From DASUPK01 sp963774305 (GTDB lineage: Bacteria; Actinomycetota; Thermoleophilia; Solirubrobacterales; 70-9), in the NCBI GenBank assembly GCA_963774305.1, contig CAVZEM010000011.1, forward strand, positions 186,001 to 250,000: a stretch of DNA of 64,000 bases, written 5' to 3'. Of the stretch, positions 1-7,975 are shown in pieces. The position numbers and the translations under genes were made by a program. Under the pieces are notes generated by a model. That model did no database searches. It saw nothing but the letters and a program-made list of their open reading frames with translations, and was not told the origin of the DNA. How positions within the stretch are numbered: position 1 is the stretch's first letter; each line of letters opens with the position of its first letter.

Positions 1-401
1 TCGACGGAATCATCCGGCAGCGGGACGTCCTCGATCGTCCCCTTCAGGAACTCGACGTTCTCGATCCCGGCCTCGCGCTGCTTCCGGCGCGCCAGTTCGA
101 GCATCTCGTCGGTCATGTCGACGCCGTAGACACGGCCCGCGGGCCCGACGCGGGCAGCCGAGATGAACACGTCCTCCCCGCCTCCGGAGCCGAGGTCGAG
201 AACTACGTCGCCCTCGTGCAGATCGGCGACGGCGGTTGGGTTGCCGCAGCCGAGCGCGGATGAGCTCGGCCCGCAGCCGCACTCGGCCTCAGCGGTCGTG
301 CAGCAGCCCGGGCCCGCGCTCTCCGCCGCCAGGGCAGCCTTCGCGTAGCGGGCCCGGACGGCCTCCCGGATCTCGTCGTTGCCGGTCAGTTGCTCAGCCA
401 T
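1..401 (-). CDS. arsM: Arsenite S-adenosylmethyltransferase, N-terminal part (runs off the window)
   Basis: Only the first 133 codons are present; the gene leaves the window at base 1. The translation starts MAEQLTGNDEIREAVRARYA and carries a Cys-rich stretch (about residues 34-52, GCCTTAEAECGCG), then the SAM-binding motif I VLDLGSGGGEDVF and the acidic end of strand 2 in VYGVDMTDEML. This layout is that of bacterial and archaeal ArsM, which methylates As(III) using SAM, with cysteines holding the arsenic. The ATG at 399-401 lies inside the last codons of arsR (16-base overlap), so the two are co-transcribed and probably translationally coupled. The C-terminal cysteines cannot be checked. 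Confidence 0.9.
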   Translation of the reverse strand, partial: MAEQLTGNDEIREAVRARYAKAALAAESAGPGCCTTAEAECGCGPSSSALGCGNPTAVADLHEGDVVLDLGSGGGEDVFISAARVGPAGRVYGVDMTDEMLELARRKQREAGIENVEFLKGTIEDVPLPDDSV

Positions 402-742
402 GCGCTCAACTCCTCGAGTGACTCAGGGTTGACGTAGTAGTAGGCCCACAGCCCGCGCCGCTCGGAGCCGACGATGCCGGCCTCGCGCAGGACCTTGAGG
501 TGGTGGGAGACGGTCGGCTGGGAGAGGTCGAAGAGCGGGACCAGCTCGCAGACGCAGACCTTTCCGGCGTCCTTGCGGAGCACGTCGACGAGCTGCATCC
601 GAATCGGGTCGCCCAGCGCCTTCGCCACCCGCGCCATGCGCTCGGCCCCCTCGCGCTGGATGTCCGGGTAGACGACAGGCTCGCAACATGGTTCACCCGC
701 CGGGCGCTTCTGCTTCGGCACCATCTCCAGATCGACGGCCAT
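386..742 (-). CDS. arsR: ArsR-type arsenite-responsive repressor
   Basis: 118-residue winged-helix protein of the ArsR/SmtB family. The metal site motif VCVC (in KVCVCELV) matches the CVC As(III)-binding motif of classical ArsR, followed by the recognition helix LSQPTVSHHLKVLREAG. A second Cys pair (GEPCCEP) lies near the N-terminus. Two starts are possible (781 or 742). The 742 ATG is chosen because the 781 ATG overlaps the -35 box of the gene's own promoter and would place the operator inside the coding region. With the 742 start the predicted transcript begins at or next to the ATG, so the mRNA would be leaderless. It should repress itself, arsM and the divergent arsC arm. Confidence 0.93.
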   Translation of the reverse strand: MAVDLEMVPKQKRPAGEPCCEPVVYPDIQREGAERMARVAKALGDPIRMQLVDVLRKDAGKVCVCELVPLFDLSQPTVSHHLKVLREAGIVGSERRGLWAYYYVNPESLEELSAWLSN

Positions 743-788
743 CAATATACGTATATCGATTGAATAGATGATTGTCAACATTTACGAT
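741..788. promoter_or_regulatory. Divergent ars promoters with ArsR operator
   Basis: Leftward promoter: -35 TTGACA (778-773), 17-base spacer, -10 TATACG (755-750), ending 6-8 bases before the arsR ATG. Rightward promoter: -35 TTGAAT (760-765), 17-base spacer, -10 TACGAT (783-788), giving a leader of about 30 bases before arsC. A perfect 12-base palindrome ATATACGTATAT (745-756) lies inside a 20-base near-palindrome (741-760, one mismatched pair). It covers the arsR -10 and touches the arsC -35, so one bound ArsR dimer could block both arms. The segment is AT-rich against a GC-rich background. Confidence 0.75.
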
Positions 789-823
789 TGAGCAACCACG
801 GGCCGGATGAGAGGCAAGAGAGA

Positions 824-1477
824 ATGGGAAACCAACTTGAACAGGCGACCAGGGACCACATCCAGCGCTCAGTCGAATTGCTCGCCGGCGAATTCGCCGG
901 CGTGTTCTCGCGCGAGACCATCGACGCCTACGTCGAGGAGAGCCTCGACCAGTTCGCGGGCTCCAGGGTCGAGGAATTCGTCCCGCTCATGGTTGAGCGG
1001 TTCGCCCGAGAGCGCCTGCGAGCGCTGGCCCAGGCGGAGGGCAAGGTGACCAGCGAAGTTCCTGAGGTCCTCTTCGTCTGCGTCCACAACTCCGGCCGCA
1101 GCCAGATGGCCGCCGGCCTGCTCGACAAGCTCGCCGAAGGCCGGGTGCACGTACGCTCGGCCGGTTCGGATCCGGCTGACCAGCTCAACCCGAACGCCGT
1201 CAAGGCCATGGAAGAGGTGGGCGTCGACATCTCGAGGGAGTTCCCCAAGCCCCTCACAGACGAGGTGGTCCGCGCAGCCGATGCCGTGATCACGATGGGC
1301 TGCGGCGACGCCTGCCCCATCTACCCGGGCAAGCGCTACGAGGATTGGGAGCTGGAGGACCCGGCCGGCAAGGACCTGGAGTCGGTGCGCCGGATCCGGG
1401 ATGAGATCCGCGGACGGGTGGAGGATCTGATCGCGACGCTCACGGCCGATGACGAAGCGAAGGCGCCGGCCGAATGA
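824..1477 (+). CDS. arsC: Arsenate reductase, LMW-PTP type with N-terminal helical domain
   Basis: 217 residues. Residues 1-75 or so form a helical N-terminal domain seen fused to actinobacterial ArsC proteins; the rest is a low-molecular-weight phosphatase-fold reductase. The P-loop CX5R motif is VCVHNSGRS, and the later MGCGDACPIYPG plus DPAG segment match actinobacterial ArsC enzymes, which reduce As(V) to As(III) with mycothiol/mycoredoxin or thioredoxin. The ATG at 824 has a purine-rich site (GGCAAGAGAG) just upstream; an upstream TTG at 788 is rejected because it lies in the -10 box. The stop overlaps the next start (ATGA), showing an operon. Confidence 0.92.
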   Translation: MGNQLEQATRDHIQRSVELLAGEFAGVFSRETIDAYVEESLDQFAGSRVEEFVPLMVERFARERLRALAQAEGKVTSEVPEVLFVCVHNSGRSQMAAGLLDKLAEGRVHVRSAGSDPADQLNPNAVKAMEEVGVDISREFPKPLTDEVVRAADAVITMGCGDACPIYPGKRYEDWELEDPAGKDLESVRRIRDEIRGRVEDLIATLTADDEAKAPAE

Positions 1478-2196
1478 GCGATTCGGTCGCGCTGATCACG
1501 GACATCCACGGCAACCTGCCGGCGCTGGAGGCCGCCCTCGCGTGGATCGACGAGCTGGGAATCGAGCGGATCTACTGCGGCGGCGACCTGGTCGGCTACG
1601 GCCCCTGGCCCAACGAGGTCTGCCGCCTGATCCAGGAACGCCGGATCCCGACGATCTACGGCAATTACGACTACGCGATCGGGCGCGACGAGGAGGACTG
1701 CATGTGCGCCTACCCGAACCAGCACGACCGCGACCTCGGCCAGCTGTCGGTCAACTGGACCCTCGAGCACACCGACCAAGGCTCGAAGAACTTCATGCGT
1801 GCGCTGCCCTTCGACCTGCGCTTCGAGCTCGGCGGGAGGCGGATCCTGCTCGTGCACGGGTCCCCGCGAAAGGTGAACGAGTACCTCTTCGAGGACAAGC
1901 CGGCGAAGACGTTCGAGCGAATCGCGGCCGGCGCCGATTGCGACGTGATGGTCTTCGGCCACACCCACAAGCCGTGGATCCACACCTACGGAGACGTACT
2001 CTTCGTCAACTGCGGCTCGGTCGGGAAGCCCAAGGACGGCGATCCTCGCGGGGGTTTCGCGATCCTCGAGGGCGACGGCGGCGAGGTCAGCGCACGGATC
2101 GAACGGTTCGACTACGACGCGGAGTACGCAGCGAATCAGGTCGCTGAGGCAGGTCTCCCGGGCGAGTACGCCGAGAAGCTCCTGGTCGCGGCCTGA
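1474..2196 (+). CDS. Calcineurin-like metallophosphoesterase of the ars operon
   Basis: 240 residues with the full metal-ligand set of the YfcE/MJ0936 phosphodiesterase group: DIHGN near residue 9, GGDLVGYG near 36, GNYDYA near 64, HGSP near 130 and GHTH near 160. It overlaps arsC by four bases, so it is translated with it. Its substrate is not known. Its place between arsC and an aquaporin suggests a function linked to arsenic stress, for example removal of arsenylated or phosphate-ester by-products, but that is inference only. Confidence 0.85.
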   Translation: MSDSVALITDIHGNLPALEAALAWIDELGIERIYCGGDLVGYGPWPNEVCRLIQERRIPTIYGNYDYAIGRDEEDCMCAYPNQHDRDLGQLSVNWTLEHTDQGSKNFMRALPFDLRFELGGRRILLVHGSPRKVNEYLFEDKPAKTFERIAAGADCDVMVFGHTHKPWIHTYGDVLFVNCGSVGKPKDGDPRGGFAILEGDGGEVSARIERFDYDAEYAANQVAEAGLPGEYAEKLLVAA

Positions 2197-2221
2197 GAGC
2201 TCGCCGCATCAGACCCCGAAC

Positions 2222-2932
2222 ATGAACCCGCCTCTCCCCCGCCGACTGTTCGCCGAGTTCCTCGGATCGGCGTTTCTCGCTGCGGTCGTGGTCGGCTCGG
2301 GGATCGCCGCCGCCCAGCTCTCGCCCGGCGACGTCGGCCTGCAGCTGCTCGAGAACGCGGCCGCCACGGCGGCGGGCCTGTTCACGATCATCCTCATGTT
2401 CGGTCCCGTCTCCGGGGGCCACTTCAATCCGGTCGTCTCCCTGGTGGACGCCAGCTTTGGCGGCCTGAGCTGGCGCGACGCCTTCGCCTACGTCCCCGCC
2501 CAGGTCGCCGGTTGCGTCGCGGGAGCGATCACGGCGAACGGGATGTTCGCTCTGGCGGCGATCAGCATCTCGGACAAGCACCGCGCTTCGGAGGCGCACC
2601 TGTTCGCCGAAGTGATCGCAACGCTCGGGCTGCTGCTCGTGATCTTCTCGCTGGCCCGCACGCGGCGTGGCTCGATCGCGCCCGCCGCGGTGGGCGCGTA
2701 CATCGGGGCCGCGTACTTCTTCACGAGCTCGACGAGCTTCGCCAACCCCGCGATCAGCGTCGGGCGGATGTTCTCCGACACCTTCGCCGGGATCGCGCCG
2801 GCGTCGGTTCCGGCCTTTGTCGTGGCCCAGCTGGTCGGCGGCCTGGTCGCGATCGGCGTACTGAGCGTTCTCTACCCGGATATCACCCCGGACGAGGCGG
2901 CCGAGGTGATGGTGCCCCACACGCCAGACTAG
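2222..2932 (+). CDS. aqpS: MIP-family aquaporin, AqpS-like arsenite channel
   Basis: 236 residues, about six membrane helices and both half-helix signature motifs: the first is NPV (residues 69-71, in SGGHFNPV), the second NPA (174-176, in SFANPA). In Sinorhizobium meliloti AqpS replaces an arsenite pump in the ars operon: ArsC makes As(OH)3, which leaves through the channel down its gradient. The same arsC-aqp order is seen here and no ArsB or Acr3 pump lies in the window, which supports that role. The gene follows the phosphoesterase by 25 bases. The symbol is by context and motif. Confidence 0.85.
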   Translation: MNPPLPRRLFAEFLGSAFLAAVVVGSGIAAAQLSPGDVGLQLLENAAATAAGLFTIILMFGPVSGGHFNPVVSLVDASFGGLSWRDAFAYVPAQVAGCVAGAITANGMFALAAISISDKHRASEAHLFAEVIATLGLLLVIFSLARTRRGSIAPAAVGAYIGAAYFFTSSTSFANPAISVGRMFSDTFAGIAPASVPAFVVAQLVGGLVAIGVLSVLYPDITPDEAAEVMVPHTPD

Positions 2933-2962
2933 GTACCCGCCCGCCCTTCCCGGAGGTTCGCA

Positions 2963-3700
2963 ATGAGAGTCCTCGTCGTCTACGCGCACCACAACCCGAA
3001 TTCGTTCACCCACGGCGTCCTCGATCAGGTGACGAACGGTCTCGAGGCCGCCGGCCACACGTACAAGGTCAACGACCTGAATGCAATCGGCTTCGATCCG
3101 GTCTTCCGTCCCGAGGACGGGACCCAGTTCGCGCACGAGTCGGTGCCGAGAGAGCTGCTCGAGGAGATGAACCCCGGTCAGGCCGTGCTCGAGATGGCCG
3201 GTGGGCCGGTGCGTCGCTGGATGGCGAGGCGCTGGCTTCGCGACAAAGACGTCTACGAGATCGTCAGGGAAATCGGCAAGCACAAGCCCAAGGACGTGGT
3301 CGAGCAGCAGGCGCTCGTCGCCGAGGCCGAGGGTCTCGTCTTCGTCGCCCCGGTCTTCTGGATGGGCTTCCCGGCGATCCTCAAGGGCTGGATCGAGCGG
3401 GTCTTCGCATACGGCTTCGCCTACACCCTCGATCCGGATGGTTGGAGAGGGAACCTGGACGGAAGGGTTCCGATGCTCACCCAGGAGAAGGGGCTGATTG
3501 TCACGCCCACCTTCTTCACAGAAGAGGAGTACGACAGGGGATGGCGCGACGCCATGGACACGGTCCTCTGCGACTGGAGCCTGAAGATGGCAGGGGTCAA
3601 GGAAGCGACTCACGCCTATTTCTATGCCGTGCCGGCTGCTACGGATGAGAAGCGGCAGGAATACCTGCGGGAGGCATACCGGCTGGGCAGGGAGTTCTAG
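2963..3700 (+). CDS. NQO1/MdaB-like NAD(P)H flavin oxidoreductase
   Basis: 245 residues with a flavodoxin-2 fold. The N-terminal strand-loop VLVVYAHHNPNSF is the FMN/FAD phosphate-binding segment of NQO1-like enzymes, and FVAPVFWMGFPAILKGWIERV is the characteristic mid-protein segment. A good ribosome site (CGGAGG) precedes the ATG. These enzymes reduce quinones or other electrophiles by two electrons. In ars operons a flavin reductase of another family (ArsH) oxidises trivalent organoarsenicals; this protein is not ArsH but could fill a similar redox or antioxidant role. That is inference from position. Confidence 0.85.
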   Translation: MRVLVVYAHHNPNSFTHGVLDQVTNGLEAAGHTYKVNDLNAIGFDPVFRPEDGTQFAHESVPRELLEEMNPGQAVLEMAGGPVRRWMARRWLRDKDVYEIVREIGKHKPKDVVEQQALVAEAEGLVFVAPVFWMGFPAILKGWIERVFAYGFAYTLDPDGWRGNLDGRVPMLTQEKGLIVTPTFFTEEEYDRGWRDAMDTVLCDWSLKMAGVKEATHAYFYAVPAATDEKRQEYLREAYRLGREF

Positions 3701-3738
3701 GAAGCTTTCGCAGCTTCACAAGCTCTTCACGGGATCCA

Positions 3739-4644
3739 ATGGAGGGCCGTCGTACCTTCGGATCGATGCCCGGGAGCAACCCGACGGAACGATTGGGCCT
3801 CAGCATTCCCTACGACTGGTGGCCCGCCGCGCCGATCCTGAAGGAGATCGAGGCCGCCGGCTTCCGCTTCGTCCAGGTCCCCTCTCCCCCGTCGTCGGTG
3901 CTGACAGTGCCGCGGGAGGCGACCCGGCACGCCGCGGCTCTGTCCGAGGTGCTGGGCACCTCCGGCCTCAACCTCGTGCTGCACGGACCCGGATCGGTCC
4001 GCGCCGGCACCCGTGACGGCGACAACGCGCTCGCGGGCCTGGTCTCGTACGCCGCTGAGGTCGATGCGTCGCATGTCGTCTACCACGCCGCGAACCTCCC
4101 GGACGAACCGGCCAGTGAGGACGGCCGCCTGGCCGAAACGCGCTCGCTCGCCGCGCTCGCCACCCACGCCGAGCGGCTCGGGGTGATCATCGCCCTGGAG
4201 AACCTCGCGCCGGTCTACCCGGCCCCCGACGCGCTCTCCTTCACCCCGCTCATCCTGCGAACGATGGCGAAGCGGATCTCCTCACCTGCAGTCGGCCTCT
4301 GCCTCGACATCGGGCACGCGAACATCGTCGCCCGGCTGCGCCGAACCGATCCGCTGGAGCTGATCGAGCCGGCCCTCGACCGCGCCGTCCTCTTCCACCT
4401 CCACGACAACCACGGGGCCCGGCGAGGAGATCCGGGATCTCCGGAGATCGACCCGCTGCGCCTGGATCTTCACCTTCCACCCGGCCGAGGCAACGTGCCC
4501 TGGGACCGGCTGGCGCCGCTGCTTGCTCGCAAGGCCGCCGCTCCCCTGTTGCTCGAGGTCCATCCGCCGCGGCCGTCGGCCGCGAATCTCTTCCAGGCTG
4601 CCGTCGACGCGGTGGCTCCCCCCGCCGTACCGGCCGCCGCCTAG
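3739..4644 (+). CDS. Sugar-phosphate isomerase/epimerase-like TIM-barrel protein
   Basis: 301 residues of the xylose-isomerase-like (AP endonuclease 2) barrel. Likely metal ligands are visible at strand ends: LVLHGPG, ALENLAP, LCLDIGHANI, LFHLHDNHG and LLEVHPP. The substrate is unknown. The ATG at 3739 is used; an ATG at 3766 is equally possible because neither has a clear ribosome site. It is the last gene of the rightward ars arm, and its TAG stop lies inside the 6-bp target duplication of the insertion sequence that follows, so the protein is intact. Confidence 0.75.
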   Translation: MEGRRTFGSMPGSNPTERLGLSIPYDWWPAAPILKEIEAAGFRFVQVPSPPSSVLTVPREATRHAAALSEVLGTSGLNLVLHGPGSVRAGTRDGDNALAGLVSYAAEVDASHVVYHAANLPDEPASEDGRLAETRSLAALATHAERLGVIIALENLAPVYPAPDALSFTPLILRTMAKRISSPAVGLCLDIGHANIVARLRRTDPLELIEPALDRAVLFHLHDNHGARRGDPGSPEIDPLRLDLHLPPGRGNVPWDRLAPLLARKAAAPLLLEVHPPRPSAANLFQAAVDAVAPPAVPAAA

Positions 4645-4645
4645 C

Positions 4646-5692
4646 TGTAGTTACCCACCACGTTGTTCCAGCTCGGCAAGCCGAGCTGCGGGCGGCCTCT
4701 TGGCGAGGGAGCCGTGCTGTCTGCGGAAGTTGTAGTGGGAAACCCACCCCGGCAAGGCTCTCGTTCGCTCGGATGAGGTTCCGTAAATCGCTCCATAGGC
4801 CCATCTATCGATGTGGGTCTGAATGAAGCGCTCGGCCTTGCCGTTGGTCCGCGGCCGATAGGGTCTGGTGAACAGGTGCCTGAGGCCGAGCTCGGCGCAG
4901 GCGGCGGCGTGCGCGCCGGAGCGATAGCAGGCCCCGTTGTCGCTGATCACCGCCTCGAGGGTGATCCCCATCGAGGCAAACCATGCCGCCGCCCGGCGCA
5001 GGAAGCCCGCCGCGGTCGGGCCCTTCTCGTCGGGCAGGACCTCGACGAAGGCGAGCCGAGTGGCGTCGTCGACGCAGACGTGGACGAACTCCCAGCCCGT
5101 TGCCCCGAGCCGCTTGGGGCCGGTCTTGAACTGGCTGCGGCGATTGCCCACCACCCGATGCCCGGCGCCCCGCCTGGAGATCCGTCCCAGCTTCTTGACG
5201 TCGACGTGGACGAGCTCTCCCGCTCTTTTGCGCTCGTAGCGGTTGGGAGGCTCGGGTGGCTCCAGGCGGGATCGCTTCCCCAGCCCGATCCGCCGAAGCC
5301 AGCGAGAGACGGTTGAGATCGCCATGCCGAGGATCTCCGCGATCTCGGCGGCGGTCATCCGCAGCCTGCGGAGCGTCTCGATCGCGTCGATCGTCTGCTT
5401 CGGGGTCCTCGAAGGCACCCGTCTGGGCGCCGAGGAGCGGTCCGCCATCGGCTCGCCGGCGCGATAGCGAGCTACCCACTTGGCGACGGTCCGGGTGCTG
5501 ACTCCTGCGGCTTCGGCCGCCTGCTGCTGGCTCCATCCCTGACCGATCACTCGCCTGGCGAGCAGCTCGCGGGAATTCGGGCAGGTCTTGGCGTTAGCGT
5601 GGATGTTCATCCGGTGTTCTCCTTGGGTCTGGAGGTCTCGACACCCCCAGCCTCCAAGGAGGCCCGGATGAACAACGTTCTGAGGAACTACA
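4646..5692 (-). mobile_element. IS481-family insertion sequence, apparently complete
   Basis: 1047 bp. The ends are imperfect inverted repeats, 4646-4668 and 5670-5692, matching at 19 of 23 positions; both begin TGTAGTT and share ACGTTGTTC at the inner end. The hexamer CCTAGC lies directly outside both ends (4640-4645 and 5693-5698), a target-site duplication. One transposase gene fills the element on the minus strand. Intact ends, duplication and open frame point to a fairly recent insertion that could still be active. It separates the ars arm from the membrane-protein gene downstream. Confidence 0.92.
4651..5610 (-). CDS. IS481-family DDE transposase
   Basis: 319 residues. An N-terminal helix-turn-helix region (QGWSQQQAAEAAGVSTRTV, then a second one near MTAAEIAEILGMAISTVSRW) is followed by an RNase-H-like core with the catalytic acids in VHVCVDDATR, VISDNGACY and NGKAERFIQ. 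The start at 5610 (MNIHANAKTCPNSREL) fits the family; a longer upstream frame extends beyond the right inverted repeat and is not real. It catalyses cut/paste or copy movement of the element between its inverted repeats. Confidence 0.93.
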   Translation of the reverse strand: MNIHANAKTCPNSRELLARRVIGQGWSQQQAAEAAGVSTRTVAKWVARYRAGEPMADRSSAPRRVPSRTPKQTIDAIETLRRLRMTAAEIAEILGMAISTVSRWLRRIGLGKRSRLEPPEPPNRYERKRAGELVHVDVKKLGRISRRGAGHRVVGNRRSQFKTGPKRLGATGWEFVHVCVDDATRLAFVEVLPDEKGPTAAGFLRRAAAWFASMGITLEAVISDNGACYRSGAHAAACAELGLRHLFTRPYRPRTNGKAERFIQTHIDRWAYGAIYGTSSERTRALPGWVSHYNFRRQHGSLAKRPPAARLAELEQRGG

Positions 5693-5724
5693 CCTAGCTC
5701 CCGGTCAGCGTCCCCTGGCCCTGG

Positions 5725-6432
5725 GTGGTGGGGACGATGCAGGGTCACGCGGCCCTGCCCGCGCGCATCGCGCTGCTGCGCCGCCTTGGCGGTGACGAAG
5801 TCCCCGCCGTCTCGCAGATTGTGCTCGCCGACGCTCCGATCTTCATGCTCGAGGTCTGCACCACCGCAGTGCTTGCCGGACTTGCGGCGACTGCGGTGCC
5901 GTCGATCCCACCATGGGCCCCGCTTGCGCTCATGGCTGGCGCCGTGACGATCCTTTGCGCGCTGAGGCTCGTGCATCTCCGCTTCAGTCACCGAAGGCTG
6001 AGCGCGGGGCTGGCGGTGCTCGCGGAACCCGGTCCGCGGAATCGCCTGATCGGGATCGTGCTCGCGTTCACCCTCGCGGCCCTGCTCCGCACCTGGGTCG
6101 TACTGATCGGCTTTGGGCTTCCGTCAGGACCGACCGACGCGGCGCTGCTGCTCTTCTCGATGGGCGCGATCGGGCTTCTTCCCCTTGGAGCCATCGGCAC
6201 GGCACCGACGGCGACGATCGCAGCGATGGGCGCGACCAACATGACGGCCGCCGCGGCGGCGGGGATGGTGATCGGCACCTCGACTGTGATTGCGGTCCTG
6301 CTCTATGCGGGGGCGTGCTGGACCTGGTGGGCACGACCGACACGGGGAGCCTCGGCGCCCGAGCTGGCGGAGGTCGTGCCGCTGCCCTTGCCGGCGACCC
6401 GATCGGAGCCCGAGCTGGATCTCGCGGCATAG
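5725..6432 (+). CDS. Multi-pass membrane protein, flippase-like (LPG synthase TM domain) fragment
   Basis: 235 residues with about six hydrophobic segments. The segment LPARIALLRRLGG followed by a long helix with an acidic residue (FMLEVCTTAVLAG) resembles the middle of UPF0104 / lysylphosphatidylglycerol-synthase-type flippases, which normally have two further helices before it. Here those helices are missing: upstream lie only about 30 bases, an in-frame TAG in the target duplication, then the insertion sequence. Either this is a short family member starting at a GTG (5725 or 5728) or a 5'-truncated remnant. Any promoter in the ars arm is now cut off by the IS. Confidence 0.5.
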   Translation: MVGTMQGHAALPARIALLRRLGGDEVPAVSQIVLADAPIFMLEVCTTAVLAGLAATAVPSIPPWAPLALMAGAVTILCALRLVHLRFSHRRLSAGLAVLAEPGPRNRLIGIVLAFTLAALLRTWVVLIGFGLPSGPTDAALLLFSMGAIGLLPLGAIGTAPTATIAAMGATNMTAAAAAGMVIGTSTVIAVLLYAGACWTWWARPTRGASAPELAEVVPLPLPATRSEPELDLAA

Positions 6433-6486
6433 CTGCTTTACACCCCGTTCACGCGCCCGGCGGCCTCAGGCTGGATCCTCCATGAG

Positions 6487-7971
6487 ATGCCGACGGCCAT
6501 AAGCCATCACTCGCAGGATGCGAGCGTGCGCCACCTACACAGCGCCGTCAGCGAGCTGCGCCACGAGGTCGCCCGCGAGGGCGATGAGATCTTCGACCGC
6601 TGGCGGCCCCGTCTGCGCAGGGAGCAATTCATCCCGAGCGCGCGCAACCTCGCCTTCTACATCGCGCTTCGCCACCACGACCTGCGCGATCTGCAGCTCG
6701 CGCTGATGCCGCTCGGGCTGTCATCGCTGGGGCGATGCGAGGCCCGGGTGCTCCCCAGCCTGGACGCCGTCGCCGCATCCCTCGCCAGCATCGCCGGATC
6801 GGACGATTCGGCCTCACGGCCCCGCGGCGAGGACTTCTTCCGAGGGCATGAACTGCTGCGCGGCCACACCGACGCGTTGCTCGGTCCGGCGCCGGCACAT
6901 CGGGATGTTCGCGTGATGGTGACGATGCCGAGCGAGGCGGCCTCCTCCTACAACCTGGTGCGCCGCCTGGTGTTCGCGGGGATGGACGTCGCTCGGGTCA
7001 ACTGCGGCCACGACGACCCGGCGACCTGGGAACAGATCGCCGCCCACGTCCGCAGGGCCGCCGTCGACACCGGACGCTCGTGCCTCGTCTGCTTCGACCT
7101 CAGCGGGCCGCGCTCGCGGATCGCGTCGACCACCATTCCGCCGACCGACCGCCTCCATCGCGACGACGATCTCCTGATGACGGCGCGGCCCGTACCCCTG
7201 CAGGCGGAGTGCGAGTGGCAGTTCGAGTGCTCACTGCCCGAGGCCGTGGCGCAGCTCGACGTTGGGGACGAGGTCTGGGTCAACGAGGGCAGGCTCGGGG
7301 CCGTCGTGAAGGAGCGCGTCGAGTCCGGGTTGCTGCTGCAAGTCACCGAAGCTCGCGACAAGGGAGAGCACGTCAGGGTCGAGAAGGGGCTCAACTTCCC
7401 GACGACGGATCTGCTGATCGAATCGCTGACCAGCGATGACCTGCGCGACCTCGACGCGGTCGCGCCGATCGCCGACCTGATCGGCTACTCCTTCGCGCAG
7501 CGCCCGGAGGACATCGCCAGACTGCAGGACGAGCTCGCCGCCCGCGGAGCCGCCGGCCTGGGGATGATCGCCAAGATCGAGACCGGCCTGGCTGTCAGGA
7601 ACCTGCCCGAGCTGATCGTCCAGGGCGCCGGCGCCCAGCCCTTCGGGGTCATGATCGCTCGTGGAGACCTGGCCGTCGAGATCGGCCACCGCCGGATGGC
7701 CGAGATCCAGGAGGAGCTGCTCTGGCTCTGCGAGGCGGCTCACACCCCGGTGATCTGGGCGACCCAGGTGCTCGACAATTTCGTCAAGAAGGGGGCCCGC
7801 CATCGAGCCGAGATCTCCGACGCGGCGATGGCGGAACGAGCCGAGTGCGTGATGCTGAACAAGGGCCCCTATGCGGAGCAGGGCGTCCGGCTGCTGGATG
7901 ACCTGCTGGGCCGGATGGAGGGACACCAGTTCAAGAAGACGTCGCGAATGCGGGCGCTCCGATCCTGGTGA
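6487..7971 (+). CDS. Divergent pyruvate kinase-like protein
   Basis: 494 residues. Residues 1-130 are an extra N-terminal domain without clear identity. From about residue 140 the protein follows the pyruvate kinase barrel: RVMVTMPSEA, a short B-domain, then the active-site segment AKIETG (K363, E365) and ARGDLAVEIG (D394), the Mg and phosphate ligands of true pyruvate kinase. The usual MLSGETA turn is replaced by MLNKGPY and the C-terminal allosteric domain is missing. This short form is known from several bacteria, often beside a normal enzyme; catalytic activity is plausible but unproven. It is convergent with phoU. Confidence 0.75.
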   Translation: MPTAISHHSQDASVRHLHSAVSELRHEVAREGDEIFDRWRPRLRREQFIPSARNLAFYIALRHHDLRDLQLALMPLGLSSLGRCEARVLPSLDAVAASLASIAGSDDSASRPRGEDFFRGHELLRGHTDALLGPAPAHRDVRVMVTMPSEAASSYNLVRRLVFAGMDVARVNCGHDDPATWEQIAAHVRRAAVDTGRSCLVCFDLSGPRSRIASTTIPPTDRLHRDDDLLMTARPVPLQAECEWQFECSLPEAVAQLDVGDEVWVNEGRLGAVVKERVESGLLLQVTEARDKGEHVRVEKGLNFPTTDLLIESLTSDDLRDLDAVAPIADLIGYSFAQRPEDIARLQDELAARGAAGLGMIAKIETGLAVRNLPELIVQGAGAQPFGVMIARGDLAVEIGHRRMAEIQEELLWLCEAAHTPVIWATQVLDNFVKKGARHRAEISDAAMAERAECVMLNKGPYAEQGVRLLDDLLGRMEGHQFKKTSRMRALRSW

Positions 7972-7975
7972 TGGC

